A DNA stretch of 17,773 nucleotides from an uncultured Bacteroidales bacterium (GCA_937901455.1 CALDIA010000067.1:1-17773), one strand, 5' to 3'; positions 1-8,356 are shown, counted from the stretch's first letter. Translations and numbers: made by a program. The notes: generated by a model from the letters alone, not told the origin.

Positions 1-2228
1 GGATGTACACTGTGCTTGTCAGCAACAACCTTCTGCAAGTCGTTGAGACTAAGGTCACCGTAGTAGAGGATGCGCTGCGGCTGGGAAGTCATTGTCTTTA
101 TCTGGCTAACAACATCGCTGGCCGTAATCTTCTTCACTTCATCATTGTTTACAAAATATTTGCGAACATTGTCCTTACCGTAGGAGGCATAGCGCAGCAT
201 GTTTTGGAAGATGGTGTTCTGGCGGGACTTGGCATCCTCACGGGACTTGAGTACATCAGAGATGGAATTCTGCACCGATTCTTCAGAAATCTTAGGATGG
301 TTGAGAATATCCTCAACAATAGCCATGGCCTTCTCCATATTCTCGCTCAGGCCAGAGATTCTGACGGTGGCATATTTTGTGCCGAAGCCAATGGTATAGT
401 TGCAGGCAAGGTCATACATCTCGCGGTTGATCTGGCTGAGCGTGCGGTTTTCGCTCTCCAACTGGTCAAGGAAGGAATTGGTAATGCCAGCCTTTTTGTC
501 ATAATAGGAACCGTAGTTGTAGCGGTAAATCAGCTGGAAGCGGCCGTTGTCGGTATTCTTCACGTAGAGAATCTCGTTACCGTTGGCTTTCCCCTTCTTC
601 ATATCCTTGCTGAAATCAACGAACACCGGCTCGATGGGGTTCACCTTCATGTCCTTAACCTCTTTGAGGAAGGGGCTCTCCACATCGCGATTCATGACCA
701 CTGGTGTAATCTCAGGCTTGTCAACCTTTTGTACGTCACGTTGCTCGCCCTGACGCTTGTAAACCACCACATAGTTATTGTTCTTGAAGATACGATTAGC
801 AAAGTCAATGACATCTTCCTTGGTTACCATACTCATGTTCTCGGTCTCATTGACCACATCCTGCCAGTTTTGATGGGCAAGATAAGCCATAGCCATTTTC
901 ATGGCACGGTTGGTATTACTCTCCAAAGAGGTCATATCGCTAAGCTTGCGGTTGTTGATGGCGGCAGTCAGCAGATCTGCGTCCCAATTACCAGACTTCA
1001 GGATCTCAAGTTGCTGAAGTAACAAGTCTTTGAGTTGTTCAAGACTTTGCCCTTGCTTGGGCATACCTATCAATTGGAAGTAAGCGTAATCGTTCATGTC
1101 GTCCACACCTGAAACTGCATATTGGGCTAACTGTTTTTGGTTGATGTTTTCATCGATAATACCACAGGAGCCGTTCATCAGCACAGCGTCCACCATCTCA
1201 GCAAGGAGCACATCGCGAGAGCCTGTTCCTGCATCGATACGGAAAGCCACACGCACGTTCTCGGCCTCCAAGCCATACACATCAACGGTCTTCACCTCGC
1301 GGATGGGCTTCTCCTTCACGTAGGTAAAATCGGGGACATAGCGCGGCTGAATCTTGCCAAAATACTTATCAATCAACTTAATAGCCTCATCCGGATCAAA
1401 GTCGCCCGACATAGCGATGCAGTAGTTGTTCGGCACATAATAGGTATAAAAATGCTTGTTAATGTTGGTCAAAGAAGGATTTTTCAAGTGTTCAATGGTA
1501 CCAATAGTAGTCTGGGTACCGTATGGATGATGTGGAAACAAAGCCTCATTCATCTTCTCAAACACCGTGCGGCTGTCGTTGGCCATGTTCATGTTCTTCT
1601 CTTCATACACAGCTTCCAACTCGGTGTGGAAGAGGCGGAAGACGGGGTCGGCGAAGCGTTCGCCCTCGATTTTAAGCCAGCGCTCCAGTTCGTTACTCGG
1701 AATATCCTCTTGATATACCGTCATATCGTTAGAGGTGAAGGCGTTGGTACCTTGCGCACCAATCATCGACATCATCTTGTCGTACTCGTTGGGGATGGCA
1801 TACTTGGAAGCCTCGTACGACACGGAGTCAATCTCATGATAGATAGCTTTGCGCTTGGCTGGATCTGTGGTATGGTTGTAAACCTCGTACAAGGCCTCGA
1901 TCTTCTTAAGCTGTTCCTGCTCCTTCGGCCAGTCAAGGGTGCCGAAGTGGGTGGTTCCCTTGAACATCAGATGCTCCAGGTAGTGCGAAAGGCCCGTGGA
2001 CTCCGCCGGGTCGTTCTTGCTACCCACACGCACGGCTATATAGGTCTGGATGCGTGGCTCGTCCTTGTTCACCGACAAGTACACTTGCAACCCATTGTCC
2101 AACGTGTAGTGGATGACATTCATCGGGTCATTCTGATAGGTCTCTTTATGGTAATTTTGTGCTTGCATGCCAACAGTGAAGAGACACACTATGCCGATCA
2201 TAAGCACGGATAACAATCTATTTTTCAT
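1..2228 (-). CDS. Secreted M16-family zinc metallopeptidase (pitrilysin/insulinase type), C-terminus cut by window edge
   Basis: A minus-strand frame runs from the ATG at 2228-2226 to the left edge without a stop, giving at least 742 residues. Two-domain members of this family are usually around 900-950 residues, so roughly the last fifth lies outside the window. Residues 1-24 form a signal peptide ending in MQAQ, so the enzyme should act in the periplasm or be exported. The inverted zinc site HxxEH is intact as H82-Y-L-E85-H86 (codons near 1971-1985). The third metal ligand should be one of the glutamates in the ELEAVYEE segment at about residues 203-210. The rest matches the N-terminal M16 catalytic domain followed by M16_C-type repeats. 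Family knowledge says these enzymes clamp and degrade short peptides. It lies beyond the terminator of the gyrA-TPR operon, so it is probably transcribed separately. The exact substrate cannot be inferred. Confidence 0.9.
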   Translation of the reverse strand, partial: MKNRLLSVLMIGIVCLFTVGMQAQNYHKETYQNDPMNVIHYTLDNGLQVYLSVNKDEPRIQTYIAVRVGSKNDPAESTGLSHYLEHLMFKGTTHFGTLDWPKEQEQLKKIEALYEVYNHTTDPAKRKAIYHEIDSVSYEASKYAIPNEYDKMMSMIGAQGTNAFTSNDMTVYQEDIPSNELERWLKIEGERFADPVFRLFHTELEAVYEEKNMNMANDSRTVFEKMNEALFPHHPYGTQTTIGTIEHLKNPSLTNINKHFYTYYVPNNYCIAMSGDFDPDEAIKLIDKYFGKIQPRYVPDFTYVKEKPIREVKTVDVYGLEAENVRVAFRIDAGTGSRDVLLAEMVDAVLMNGSCGIIDENINQKQLAQYAVSGVDDMNDYAYFQLIGMPKQGQSLEQLKDLLLQQLEILKSGNWDADLLTAAINNRKLSDMTSLESNTNRAMKMAMAYLAHQNWQDVVNETENMSMVTKEDVIDFANRIFKNNNYVVVYKRQGEQRDVQKVDKPEITPVVMNRDVESPFLKEVKDMKVNPIEPVFVDFSKDMKKGKANGNEILYVKNTDNGRFQLIYRYNYGSYYDKKAGITNSFLDQLESENRTLSQINREMYDLACNYTIGFGTKYATVRISGLSENMEKAMAIVEDILNHPKISEESVQNSISDVLKSREDAKSRQNTIFQNMLRYASYGKDNVRKYFVNNDEVKKITASDVVSQIKTMTSQPQRILYYGDLSLNDLQKVVADKHSVH

Positions 2229-2237
2229 ATTCGTTGT

Positions 2238-2269
2238 AAAATTTATCAATCCTCTAAAAAACAATCAAA
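2238..2269 (-). promoter_or_regulatory. Candidate promoter for the M16 peptidase
   Basis: On the minus strand, TTTG (2269-2266) is followed after 20 bases by TAAATTTT (2245-2238), which matches TAnnTTTG at all but the last base. The predicted start would leave a leader of only about five bases before the ATG at 2228. The -33 element also overlaps the upstream terminator stem. Both points make this a weak candidate. Confidence 0.3.
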
Positions 2270-2298
2270 ATCAGCCGTCTTTTGAAACGGCTGATTTT
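2267..2298 (-). terminator. Rho-independent terminator ending the gyrA-TPR-TPR operon
   Basis: A perfect 12-bp inverted repeat (AAAATCAGCCGT at 2267-2278 and ACGGCTGATTTT at 2287-2298) encloses an 8-base loop. Read on the minus strand, the stem ends in TTTT followed shortly by a further T run (GATTGTTTTTT). It begins about 20 bases after the stop codon of the TPR gene at 2320. The A/T-flanked symmetry could make it work on both strands, but there is no plus-strand gene here to terminate. Confidence 0.85.
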
Positions 2299-2319
2299 TA
2301 GCAATTTGAATGAATTAGG

Positions 2320-3528
2320 TTACTCTTTCATTCGGGCGTTGATCTTGTCGTTCAACTCTTGTGGAACCTCTTTCTGCAGTAAGACTTTCAACTCACGCAG
2401 ACGGCGGTTGTTATCGAAATTGTCGGAGTTGACTTGGTATGCACGCTCGCACCAATCATGGGCATCCACCTTCACTTGTTTGAACTCAGGACTCAAATTG
2501 ATGGCATTGGCATCGTTCCATCTCTTTTCGTTCTGAAGCTCTTTAACCTTATCCATATAGTCGTGCATCTCCTCATAGTAGCGATAACCCATTTGGCTGA
2601 TGAAGTCAAAGTTCTTAGGATATTTGGCCATGGCGTCATTCAGAATTGTTTCAGCCTTGGCATACGCTTTGTTATTATTAAGGTAAGTGACGCAGATGGT
2701 AATCATGGTAGTGTCATCCGGGGAAGAGGGATTCTTGGCGTTAATGCCAGCCATCACTTCGTCCACCACAGCCACCAGTTTTTCACTGTCATCCACCATG
2801 GCATAGAAATCCATGCGTGGCTCAGCCATAAGAACATGCTGCTCTGGAGGCAGTTTTGTAAGGGCCATATTCAGAGTATTCACACATTTGGCAGTGTCTC
2901 CCTGATCTTTATAGAGATAGTAAAGCTCTGTATAAGCATTGGGGGAAGTATAGCCATTGGCAATAGCCTTCTCCAACATGATGATCTCATTCTTGGAATC
3001 TTTCTTGAAGAGATAGCATACTGCAGACTCATAGTAGGCCAACGCGGCATTGGAAGTTTCCTCGCCCAACTCGAAGTTGTTGGCAGCCAGTTTGAAATAT
3101 TGGATGGCATCGTCAAACTTTTGAGCCTTCTGAGCAGCCACACCCATATCATATAACGGATAGGCAAGAGCTCTCTGTCCCAACTTAGGCCCCATCATGC
3201 CCGACTTGGGCTGAACTTTGGAGTCGAGTTTCAAAGCCTGTAGAAAGGCATCATTAGCCTCCATGACAGCATTCGGAAAACGAGCCTTGTAGGAAGGATC
3301 GGCCTTCTGCTTTTCAGCGTCCGTCTCATACAGACGATAATAGACATTGCCCTTCATGAGCCATACTTGAGCATTGTCTGGATAGCTCTTCATGCACTCA
3401 TCGAGGAACTTCTTAGCTTTTGGTGCCTGGCCGTTGCGAAGCGCTTGCCAAACATCATCCAAGCAAGATTGAGCAAACAATGAGGTACCTAAAGCCAAAC
3501 CTAAAATGACTAACATTAACTTTTTCAT
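2320..3528 (-). CDS. Secreted tetratricopeptide-repeat protein, second of a tandem pair downstream of gyrA
   Basis: This 402-residue protein starts with a clear signal peptide (MKKLMLVILG...SLFAQ, residues 1-20) and should be periplasmic. The cysteine at residue 22 is not in a convincing lipobox. The body is almost wholly helical and TPR-like: VWLMKGNVYY at 55-64, then repeating A-x-x-Y-F-x-x-A units such as KFDDAIQYFKLAA, ALAYYESAVCY, AYTELYYLYKDQGD and KAYAKAETILNDAMAKYP. The charged C-terminus has no membrane helix. It is a diverged paralogue of the neighbour at 3559-4746, sharing the position of the signal peptide, the WLxKGNxYY motif and the long Y-P-L-rich helix after it. It lies 30 bases after that gene and just before a strong terminator, so it is the last gene of the gyrA transcript. 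TPR folds bind proteins; no partner or enzyme activity can be named. Confidence 0.88.
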   Translation of the reverse strand: MKKLMLVILGLALGTSLFAQSCLDDVWQALRNGQAPKAKKFLDECMKSYPDNAQVWLMKGNVYYRLYETDAEKQKADPSYKARFPNAVMEANDAFLQALKLDSKVQPKSGMMGPKLGQRALAYPLYDMGVAAQKAQKFDDAIQYFKLAANNFELGEETSNAALAYYESAVCYLFKKDSKNEIIMLEKAIANGYTSPNAYTELYYLYKDQGDTAKCVNTLNMALTKLPPEQHVLMAEPRMDFYAMVDDSEKLVAVVDEVMAGINAKNPSSPDDTTMITICVTYLNNNKAYAKAETILNDAMAKYPKNFDFISQMGYRYYEEMHDYMDKVKELQNEKRWNDANAINLSPEFKQVKVDAHDWCERAYQVNSDNFDNNRRLRELKVLLQKEVPQELNDKINARMKE

Positions 3529-3558
3529 TGTCGTTTGTGTTTTAAGGTTATTACTAAT

Positions 3559-4746
3559 TTATTGATTCTCTATAGATTTGATGATTTTACTGATTTCTTC
3601 CGCTTTGGGAGACTGTTGTTGTACGTAAATGGAACGCAACGTGTTTAACAGACTTAGATCGGCGGGGTTAAGTTTACGCGCCTGCTCAAAATAATCGGCA
3701 GATTCTTGCAACATATTGTCTGACACTCTTTTATAATAATCTTTCCGATCAGAAGCATTGGGATTTAGCAACAGGTCGTTGTAGTGTTTGAAGGCTTCCT
3801 CATGCAGGCAATATTTGCACACGCCAAGATTGTAGAGCACTACAAAGTTGTCAGGTGACAGCACATTGGCTCTTTCGAGCAACGGCACGGCCAAGTCATA
3901 GCGTTTTTCTTTGATACGGAAGTTGGCCAAGTTGACCATATCGTCAGGATTCTTAAGTTCGGAAGCATTTATAGCAGACAAAGCCTTGCGGGCGCCAACC
4001 GAATCGCCAATCCAGTAGAGATAGTCGATTTCGGCCAGCTGAAGACTCACCTCTTGGGCGGGTACCGCTTGAATCTTGTCTATCACGGCGGCGGCGGCCT
4101 TCCTGTTGTCTTGCTGCTTGTAGATATCGAGCAGTCTCACAAACACGTAGGGATTCTGCGAGCCATCGTCCAGTGCCTTTTGATAGTACTTAGGGGCCTC
4201 ATCAAGCTCGTTCAGCATCTCCAGGGTATAAGCATAGTAGTAGTATATTTCGCCATTCATCGGGTACTGTGGCTTTTCCATCTCATACGAGGCGATACTC
4301 TTCGACAGGGTAGCCTTAGCCTTAGGGTAATCCTTCTCGATAAGCTGATCGACACCACGCACCAAGAGCAGCGGATAGAGCTGTTTCATGGCATCTTTGG
4401 CCGAAAACATATCCATAGCCTCGGCATTGGCGTTCATACTCAAGGATTTCTGAAACGCATCGAAAGCCTCTATGGGGGCATCAGGGTGCTGGATAACAAA
4501 TGAGGCATCCTTTTGTTTGGCAGAATATTCCTCATTGGACAAAAAATAGTAGATATTGCCCTTATACAGCCAAGTCTGGGCCTTTGTGGCCAACTTCTCG
4601 TCCTGAACGCACAAGTCTATCATCTCCATAGCCTTCACATAGTTTTTGTCATAGAAAGCATTATACGCCTTGGTGAGCGAAGGCTTCTGTGCCATGCCTG
4701 CAACGGAGGCACATATTAGGATAATAATGGCGATATATTGTTTCAT
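3559..4746 (-). CDS. Secreted tetratricopeptide-repeat protein, first of a tandem pair downstream of gyrA
   Basis: This 395-residue protein has an N-terminal signal peptide (MKQYIAIIIL...GMAQ, residues 1-20), predicting a periplasmic location. TPR-like helical pairs follow: AYNAFYDKNYVKAMEMIDLC (28-47), TWLYKGNIYY (58-67), AKATLSKSIASYE, GEIYYYYAYTLEMLNELDEA, KRYDLAVPLLERANVLSP, NFVVLYNLGVCKY, and a last repeat ending in LNTLRSIYVQQ. It starts 15 bases after the gyrA stop, with no room for a promoter or terminator, so it is almost certainly cotranscribed with gyrase. The similarity to the protein at 2320-3528 points to an old tandem duplication. I recall TPR genes next to gyrA in other Bacteroidales genomes but cannot check that here. 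The role is unknown; a scaffold in the cell envelope is the simplest guess. Confidence 0.88.
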   Translation of the reverse strand: MKQYIAIIILICASVAGMAQKPSLTKAYNAFYDKNYVKAMEMIDLCVQDEKLATKAQTWLYKGNIYYFLSNEEYSAKQKDASFVIQHPDAPIEAFDAFQKSLSMNANAEAMDMFSAKDAMKQLYPLLLVRGVDQLIEKDYPKAKATLSKSIASYEMEKPQYPMNGEIYYYYAYTLEMLNELDEAPKYYQKALDDGSQNPYVFVRLLDIYKQQDNRKAAAAVIDKIQAVPAQEVSLQLAEIDYLYWIGDSVGARKALSAINASELKNPDDMVNLANFRIKEKRYDLAVPLLERANVLSPDNFVVLYNLGVCKYCLHEEAFKHYNDLLLNPNASDRKDYYKRVSDNMLQESADYFEQARKLNPADLSLLNTLRSIYVQQQSPKAEEISKIIKSIENQ

Positions 4747-4761
4747 TTTTTTAGAAAAAAA

Positions 4762-7323
4762 TTAGGATTCAGACTGTTGTGTTTGAGGTTCGTTTAAATC
4801 CTCGGCGGGGGCGGCGCCCTCCTCCGACAATGCAGGATTCTCGTCATCCAAACCTTCCTCATCGTCCTCTTGACGAGGCACCACACAGACAGCGGCGATC
4901 ACATCGTTCTTACGCAGATCTATCAACTTAACACCTTGTGTGTTACGGCCAAGGATACGCAGTTCGGACACATGGAGGCGGATAGCGATGCCTGAGCGAT
5001 TAATAATCATCAAATCGTCCTCATCCGTCACATCCTTCAAGGCGATCAGATTGCCGGTTTTTTCTGTAATCTTGATAGTGCTGATGCCCTTGCCGCCACG
5101 GTGAGTGATGCGGTAGTCTTCGAGCAGGGAACGCTTGCCGAAGCCGTTTTGGGAGACGATGAGCACATGTCGGCGGTTATCGTCAATACAGATCACGCCC
5201 ACAATCTTGTCGTCATCCCCATTGAGGGTGATGCCGCGCACGCCAGCTGCGGTTCTGCCCAATGCACGTAGTTCTTCACTCTCCTTGAAGCGGATCGCGC
5301 GTCCAGAGTGAAGTGCCAGCATAACATCGGTGTTGCCGTCGGTGAAGCGGGCCGCAATCAGGCGGTCGCCCTCGCGCACGTTGATGGCAATGATACCCTT
5401 CTTGCGTGGGTGTGAATACGCCTCGATGGTTGTCTTCTTGATGACGCCCTTTTCGGTACACAAAATCACGAAGTGATTCTTGACATACTCTTCCTCTGAC
5501 AGGGTCTTCAGGTTAATGATAGAGGCAATTTTGTCATCTTCTTCAATCTGGAGAATGTTCTGAACAGCGCGGCCTTTGGAGGTTTTGACGCCCTCTGGGA
5601 TCTCGAACACACGCAGCCAGAAGCACTTGCCCTTTTCTGTAAAGAAGAGGAGATAATTATGGTTAGTAGCCATATAGAGGTGTTCGATGAAGTCCTCATC
5701 GCGGGAGCTTCCGCCACGGGAGCCTTTGCCACCGCGGTTCTGCACTCTGTACTCAGCCAGCGGGGTACGTTTGATATATCCGAGATGGGAAATGGTAATC
5801 ACCACCTCATCGTCTGGAATGGTGTCCTCCACCCGGAACTCGGAAGAGGCATATTGTATCGGAGAACGGCGCTCGTCGCCATAGCGATGTTTGATATCCT
5901 GCAGTTCTCCCTTGATGATTTCCATTCTGAGATGTTCATCGGAGAGCACATCCTTGAGGTATTGGATACGCTTCATGAGCTCATCGTACTCGTTTTGGAG
6001 TTTCTCGCGTTCCAAGCCAGTCAGTTGACGCAGGCGCATTTCCACAATGGCCTTGGCCTGCAGTTCGGAGAAGCCCCACTTCTCCATCAATCCGTTCTGA
6101 GCGTCTTGAACGGTCTGTGAGGCACGGATGAGAGCGATTACTTCATCAATGATGTCGAGGGCCTTGAGGAAGCCTTCCAGCAGGTGTGCACGGGCCTCAG
6201 CCTTCTTGAGGTCGAACTGTGCACGGCGAATCACCACTTGGTGGCGATGCTTGACGTACTCGACAATCATATCTTTCAGGTTGAGGGTTCTGGGACGGCC
6301 ACCTACCAATGCCACATTGTTGACACTGAAGGTTGACTGCAGGGCGGTCATCTGATAGAGTTTATTAAGGATGACCTCGGGCACCACCTCTCGCTTGAGG
6401 TCGTACACGATACGGGTACCGTTGCGCTTGTTGGTCAGGTTCTCGATATTGGTGATACCGGCAATCTTGTCTTCTTTCACCAGTTCCACGGTATGTTTAA
6501 TCATATCGGAAGGGTTGACCATATAGGGCAGGGAGGTGACAATGATGCGGTTTTTCAGTTTATCGACCTCTATTTCGGCATGTCCACGCATCACGATGCG
6601 GCCGCGGCCGGTCAGGAAGGCCTCCTGAACGCCCTGATAGCCATAAATCTCGCAACCTGACGGGAAATCGGGTGCTTTGATGTAGTGCATCAGTTCCGGG
6701 ATGGACATATCGTTATTGTCGATGTAGGCGCAGATGCCGTCGCAAACTTCCGACAGGTTGTGCGGGGCCATGTTAGTAGCCATGCCCACGGCGATGCCGG
6801 AGGCGCCATTAACCAGCAGGTTGGGAATCTTGGACGGAAGTACGGTCGGCTCCGGAATGGAATCGTCAAAGTTAAGGGTCATGTCGACAGTATCCTTGTC
6901 GATGTCTGCTACCATATCTTCAGCGGACTTGCGGAGGCGGGCTTCGGTGTAACGCATGGCCGCAGGACTGTCGCCATCCACTGAACCGAAGTTACCCTGC
7001 CCGTCGATAAAGGGGTAGCGCAACGACCATGGCTGGGCCATGCGGACCATTGCGTCGTACACGGCCGTGTCGCCATGGGGGTGGAACTTACCCAACACCT
7101 CACCCACGATTCTCGCTGATTTCTTGTATGGTTGCGTAGAAATAATGTTGTTATCCCACATGGCATAGATGATACGCCGTTGCACTGGCTTCAGGCCATC
7201 GCGCACATCTGGCAACGCACGCGACACAATCACCGACATGGAATAGTCGATGTAGGCCGTCTTCATCTGGTTCTCAATGTTGACTTGAACGATTTTCTCT
7301 CCTAAATTTTCTTCTTCTATCAT
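4762..7323 (-). CDS. gyrA: DNA gyrase subunit A
   Basis: GyrA is the DNA-cutting subunit of gyrase (GyrA2GyrB2), which introduces negative supercoils using ATP. The 853-residue length is normal. The breakage-reunion domain is intact: the HPHGD loop at 81-85 begins the quinolone-determining region, and the catalytic tyrosine is Y125 in AAMRYTE. The positions equivalent to E. coli Ser83 and Asp87 are T86 and D90. The C-terminal beta-pinwheel carries the GyrA box as QNRGGKG (528-534), which separates GyrA from the topoisomerase IV subunit ParC. A second, GyrA-box-like RGGKG occurs in a later blade. The tail after about residue 815 is strongly acidic (EDDEE, DDEN, AEDLNE), as in many gyrases, where such tails can tune supercoiling. 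The start is the ATG at 7323-7321, with the usual short N-terminus before ENQMKTAYIDYSMSVI. It leads an operon with the two TPR genes. Confidence 0.98.
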   Translation of the reverse strand: MIEEENLGEKIVQVNIENQMKTAYIDYSMSVIVSRALPDVRDGLKPVQRRIIYAMWDNNIISTQPYKKSARIVGEVLGKFHPHGDTAVYDAMVRMAQPWSLRYPFIDGQGNFGSVDGDSPAAMRYTEARLRKSAEDMVADIDKDTVDMTLNFDDSIPEPTVLPSKIPNLLVNGASGIAVGMATNMAPHNLSEVCDGICAYIDNNDMSIPELMHYIKAPDFPSGCEIYGYQGVQEAFLTGRGRIVMRGHAEIEVDKLKNRIIVTSLPYMVNPSDMIKHTVELVKEDKIAGITNIENLTNKRNGTRIVYDLKREVVPEVILNKLYQMTALQSTFSVNNVALVGGRPRTLNLKDMIVEYVKHRHQVVIRRAQFDLKKAEARAHLLEGFLKALDIIDEVIALIRASQTVQDAQNGLMEKWGFSELQAKAIVEMRLRQLTGLEREKLQNEYDELMKRIQYLKDVLSDEHLRMEIIKGELQDIKHRYGDERRSPIQYASSEFRVEDTIPDDEVVITISHLGYIKRTPLAEYRVQNRGGKGSRGGSSRDEDFIEHLYMATNHNYLLFFTEKGKCFWLRVFEIPEGVKTSKGRAVQNILQIEEDDKIASIINLKTLSEEEYVKNHFVILCTEKGVIKKTTIEAYSHPRKKGIIAINVREGDRLIAARFTDGNTDVMLALHSGRAIRFKESEELRALGRTAAGVRGITLNGDDDKIVGVICIDDNRRHVLIVSQNGFGKRSLLEDYRITHRGGKGISTIKITEKTGNLIALKDVTDEDDLMIINRSGIAIRLHVSELRILGRNTQGVKLIDLRKNDVIAAVCVVPRQEDDEEGLDDENPALSEEGAAPAEDLNEPQTQQSES

Positions 7324-7391
7324 AATAAATGCAATATCAGTTCTCTCAAGTATCTAAATAACAATTTTTTAGGTTGATTCGAAATAAAAGA

Positions 7392-7422
7392 CCAAAATAC
7401 GATTTTTTTCGACATTTCCAAT
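7392..7422 (-). promoter_or_regulatory. Candidate gyrA promoter
   Basis: Read on the minus strand, ATTG (7422-7419) lies 19 bases before TATTTTGG (7399-7392). These fit the Bacteroidota -33 TTTG and -7 TAnnTTTG consensus at 3 of 4 and 7 of 8 positions. Transcription would start near 7387 and give a leader of about 60 bases. I found no better match between gyrA and the divergent gene at 7533. Confidence 0.45.
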
Positions 7423-7479
7423 ACCTGAAAAGCGTTTTTTTTCAACAATGGGGATAAAAACAAATTCAGGGCGCCTTGG

Positions 7480-7509
7480 TTTGTTGCATGAAAAATTTGT
7501 GTATGTTTG
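7480..7509 (+). promoter_or_regulatory. Bacteroidota-type promoter for the 225-residue protein
   Basis: TTTG at 7480-7483 is followed after 18 bases by TATGTTTG at 7502-7509, a full match to TAnnTTTG. The predicted transcript start near 7514 gives a leader of about 20 bases before the ATG at 7533. The bases just before the ATG (TTGAAAAAAT) are A-rich with no Shine-Dalgarno sequence, as is common in this phylum. Confidence 0.75.
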
Positions 7510-7532
7510 CGCCTTAATCTATTTGAAAAAAT

Positions 7533-8210
7533 ATGGACGATAATCTATGCAACCTGCTCATCTCTAAAGGGCAGTTAAAACAGGAAATTTTCGGGGTCAC
7601 TTTGGAGACCATGCAACTATTCAAAGAGTGCGCCAAGGGCTTCGAGGAGTTTTACCGTGACAACTATGCCGACGAGCATAAGAATGTGTCGGTATTATAC
7701 AAAAACAAGAACCAATATCAGTTTCAGTTGCAATTTGCGGGCGATGTGTTGATTTTCATGATGCACAGCAATATTTTTGAATTCTCGCGCGAACACGAAA
7801 TCATGAAGACGCCTTACATCAAGGAAGACAAGACACGCTCCTACTGCGGCATGATTCAGATATTCAACTTCCTGCGCGATTCATTTGAGTACAACCGAAT
7901 AAACGACTTGGGTTATATGATCGGCCGTATTCTAATCAACCGCGAGGGGCACTACTTCATTGAGGGAAAGCGCGAGCTGGCCAAGGTACTGAACAATTTC
8001 AGCGTAAACCAGATCAACAAGGATGTGGTTTCGGAGATTTTGAAATCGGCTATTATCTACACTATAAACTTCGATTTATTGGTGCCAGACTACGAAAAAT
8101 CCATGATCATCACGGTTGATGACATGCTGGAAATTGAAGACCTGAACCGTTTGCAAACCGGTAAACGCCTGGGATTCAGATTTGAGCAGGACAAGGATAT
8201 CCCTGAATAA
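7533..8210 (+). CDS. Cytosolic protein of unknown function, 225 residues
   Basis: I do not recognise a named family. The protein has no signal peptide and no membrane segment, and is rich in charged and aromatic residues, which suggests a folded soluble cytosolic protein. An N-terminal helical part (LKQEIFGVTLETMQLFKEC, about 13-31) is followed by a strand-rich part (NQYQFQLQFAGDVLIFMMHS, about 60-79), then a mixed region with DLGYMIGRILINREGHYFIEG and a C-terminal helix-strand region ending in the acidic EQDKDIPE. No nucleotide-binding, metal or DNA-binding motif is evident. It has its own clear promoter, stands divergent from gyrA, and is followed by a separately promoted tRNA gene, so it is probably a single-gene unit. 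Codon use resembles its neighbours, and the promoter and full-length frame make it a real gene. Comparable proteins of unknown function may exist across Bacteroidota. Confidence 0.8.
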   Translation: MDDNLCNLLISKGQLKQEIFGVTLETMQLFKECAKGFEEFYRDNYADEHKNVSVLYKNKNQYQFQLQFAGDVLIFMMHSNIFEFSREHEIMKTPYIKEDKTRSYCGMIQIFNFLRDSFEYNRINDLGYMIGRILINREGHYFIEGKRELAKVLNNFSVNQINKDVVSEILKSAIIYTINFDLLVPDYEKSMIITVDDMLEIEDLNRLQTGKRLGFRFEQDKDIPE

Positions 8211-8226
8211 AAAAAACGTATCAAGA

Positions 8227-8257
8227 TTTGGCGGTGTCAAAAAAAATCGTATTTTTG
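8227..8257 (+). promoter_or_regulatory. Promoter of the tRNA-Glu gene
   Basis: TTTG at 8227-8230, a 19-base spacer, and TATTTTTG at 8250-8257 form an exact match to the Bacteroidota housekeeping promoter. The predicted start near 8262 lies about 18 bases before the mature tRNA 5' end. It begins 17 bases after the stop codon of the preceding gene. Confidence 0.85.
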
Positions 8258-8279
8258 CCGCGTCAAACATGACACCCAT

Positions 8280-8354
8280 GGCGAGTTCGTCTAGTTGGCC
8301 CAGGACGTCAGGTTTTCATCCTGAAGATCAGGAGTTCGAATCTCCTACTCGCTA
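8280..8354 (+). tRNA. tRNA-Glu (anticodon UUC)
   Basis: The 75-base sequence folds as a complete tRNA. The acceptor strands are 8280-8286 and 8347-8353 with discriminator A at 8354. The D-arm starts CGTCTAG as in other tRNA-Glu genes. The anticodon stem is TCAGG/CCTGA around loop TTTTCAT, giving anticodon TTC at 8315-8317, which reads GAA and GAG. The T-arm is AGGAG-TTCGAAT-CTCCT. The 3' CCA is not encoded (the next bases are CGA), so it must be added enzymatically. Position 1-72 is a G-U pair rather than the usual G-C. Confidence 0.97.
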
Positions 8355-8356
8355 CG

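Noticed and set aside
3..2213. Two long plus-strand frames (3-1022 and 1137-2213) opposite the M16 peptidase
   Set aside because: They are phase-locked mirror frames of the minus-strand gene. Their protein is rich in His, Val, Ile and Leu with no domain, and they have no promoter. The minus-strand frame carries a signal peptide and the HxxEH zinc site.
3460..3528. Lipoprotein call for the second TPR protein from Cys22
   Set aside because: The residues before it (FAQS) do not fit a lipobox, and AQ cleavage by signal peptidase I fits better. The same reasoning applies to Cys27 of the TonB_C-OmpA protein.
4762..7323. Topoisomerase IV subunit ParC instead of GyrA
   Set aside because: A GyrA box (QNRGGKG, 528-534) and a GyrA-like acidic tail are present, and ParC proteins lack the box.
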